Part shown: piece by piece, positions 13,653 through 13,723 of the stretch
How positions within the stretch are numbered: the first letter of the stretch is position 1
Layout: every line of letters starts with the position of its first letter
Source: Lachnospiraceae bacterium
GTDB taxonomy: Bacteria > Bacillota_A > Clostridia > Lachnospirales > Lachnospiraceae
Direction: 5' to 3'
Assembly (NCBI GenBank): GCA_024689605.1
Contig: JAILDD010000217.1
Coordinates: forward strand, 1 to 13,723
Length of the DNA stretch: 13,723 nt
Translations under genes and position numbers: made by a program
The notes under the pieces: model-generated
What the model was told of the DNA's origin: nothing
The model's database searches: none
What the model saw: the letters and a program-made list of their open reading frames with translations, nothing else

Positions 13653-13723
13653 ATGCCTGATTTTAGATTTATATTTCATGAACCGGAGACAGAGGGTAAG
13701 GACCTGTCCATGCCGGAGCTGGG
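13653..13723 (+). CDS. Start of an unidentified gene, cut by the window end
   Basis: An ATG follows the SDR stop by 6 bases, with GGGA at 13640-13643 nine bases upstream. The frame stays open to the window end, giving 23 residues that begin MPDFRFIFHEPETEGKDL. This is too short to identify. Its place in the ACP operon makes an acyl-activating, ketosynthase or acyl-transfer enzyme plausible, but nothing in the visible residues shows it. Confidence 0.55.
   Translation, partial: MPDFRFIFHEPETEGKDLSMPEL

Noticed and set aside
1..13723. tRNA, rRNA, CRISPR array, integrase or transposase
   Set aside because: No tRNA cloverleaf, rRNA motif, regularly spaced repeats, or recombinase reading frame was found on either strand.

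Overview
The window is one continuous stretch of a surface-polysaccharide biosynthesis locus, with every gene on the + strand. Heavy AGA/AGG and ATA codon use, moderate GC, GGAGG-type ribosome sites and the gene families suggest a Gram-positive anaerobe of the Lachnospiraceae (Butyrivibrio-like). That placement is inferred from style, not from a marker gene.

Layout. Positions 1-1234 hold the tail of a membrane-anchored family 2 glycosyltransferase and a soluble family 2 glycosyltransferase. Positions 1259-6389 hold a DPM1/GtrB-like polyprenyl-phosphate sugar synthase, an ABC half-transporter of the lipid-linked-glycan flippase type, a family 4 (GT-B) glycosyltransferase and a Wzy-like polymerase that starts with TTG. 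Positions 6370-10215 hold a GT10 (fucosyltransferase-type) enzyme, a DUF6056-like multipass membrane protein and an MBOAT acyltransferase. An FkbH-like protein (10226-11944) follows the MBOAT gene by 10 bases. Most of these genes overlap or are separated by 0-24 bases, so they read as one transcript.

The 312-base gap 11945-12256 is the only real intergenic region. It holds a 201-base element closed by 20-nt inverted ends with inner stems (11970-12170), then a good extended -10 promoter (12184-12212). That promoter serves a second unit: an acyl carrier protein, a MaoC-like hydratase/dehydratase, a divergent short-chain dehydrogenase, and the start of one more gene cut by the window end.

How the genes may work together. 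The glycosyltransferases build a lipid-linked repeat, the ABC protein flips it, and the Wzy-like protein polymerises it. The DPM1/GtrB-like synthases may supply polyprenyl-phosphate sugars to the DUF6056-like protein outside the membrane. The most interesting part is FkbH + ACP + MaoC + SDR + MBOAT. FkbH enzymes load a glyceryl unit from 1,3-bisphosphoglycerate onto ACP. Dehydration of glyceryl-ACP gives (enol)pyruvyl-ACP, and ketoreduction of that gives lactyl-ACP. This is the logic proposed for the fused bryostatin loading module. Here the parts are separate proteins beside a membrane O-acyltransferase, suggesting a route that decorates a glycan with lactyl, glyceryl or a related small acyl group made from a glycolytic intermediate. 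This is an inference from gene content and chemistry.
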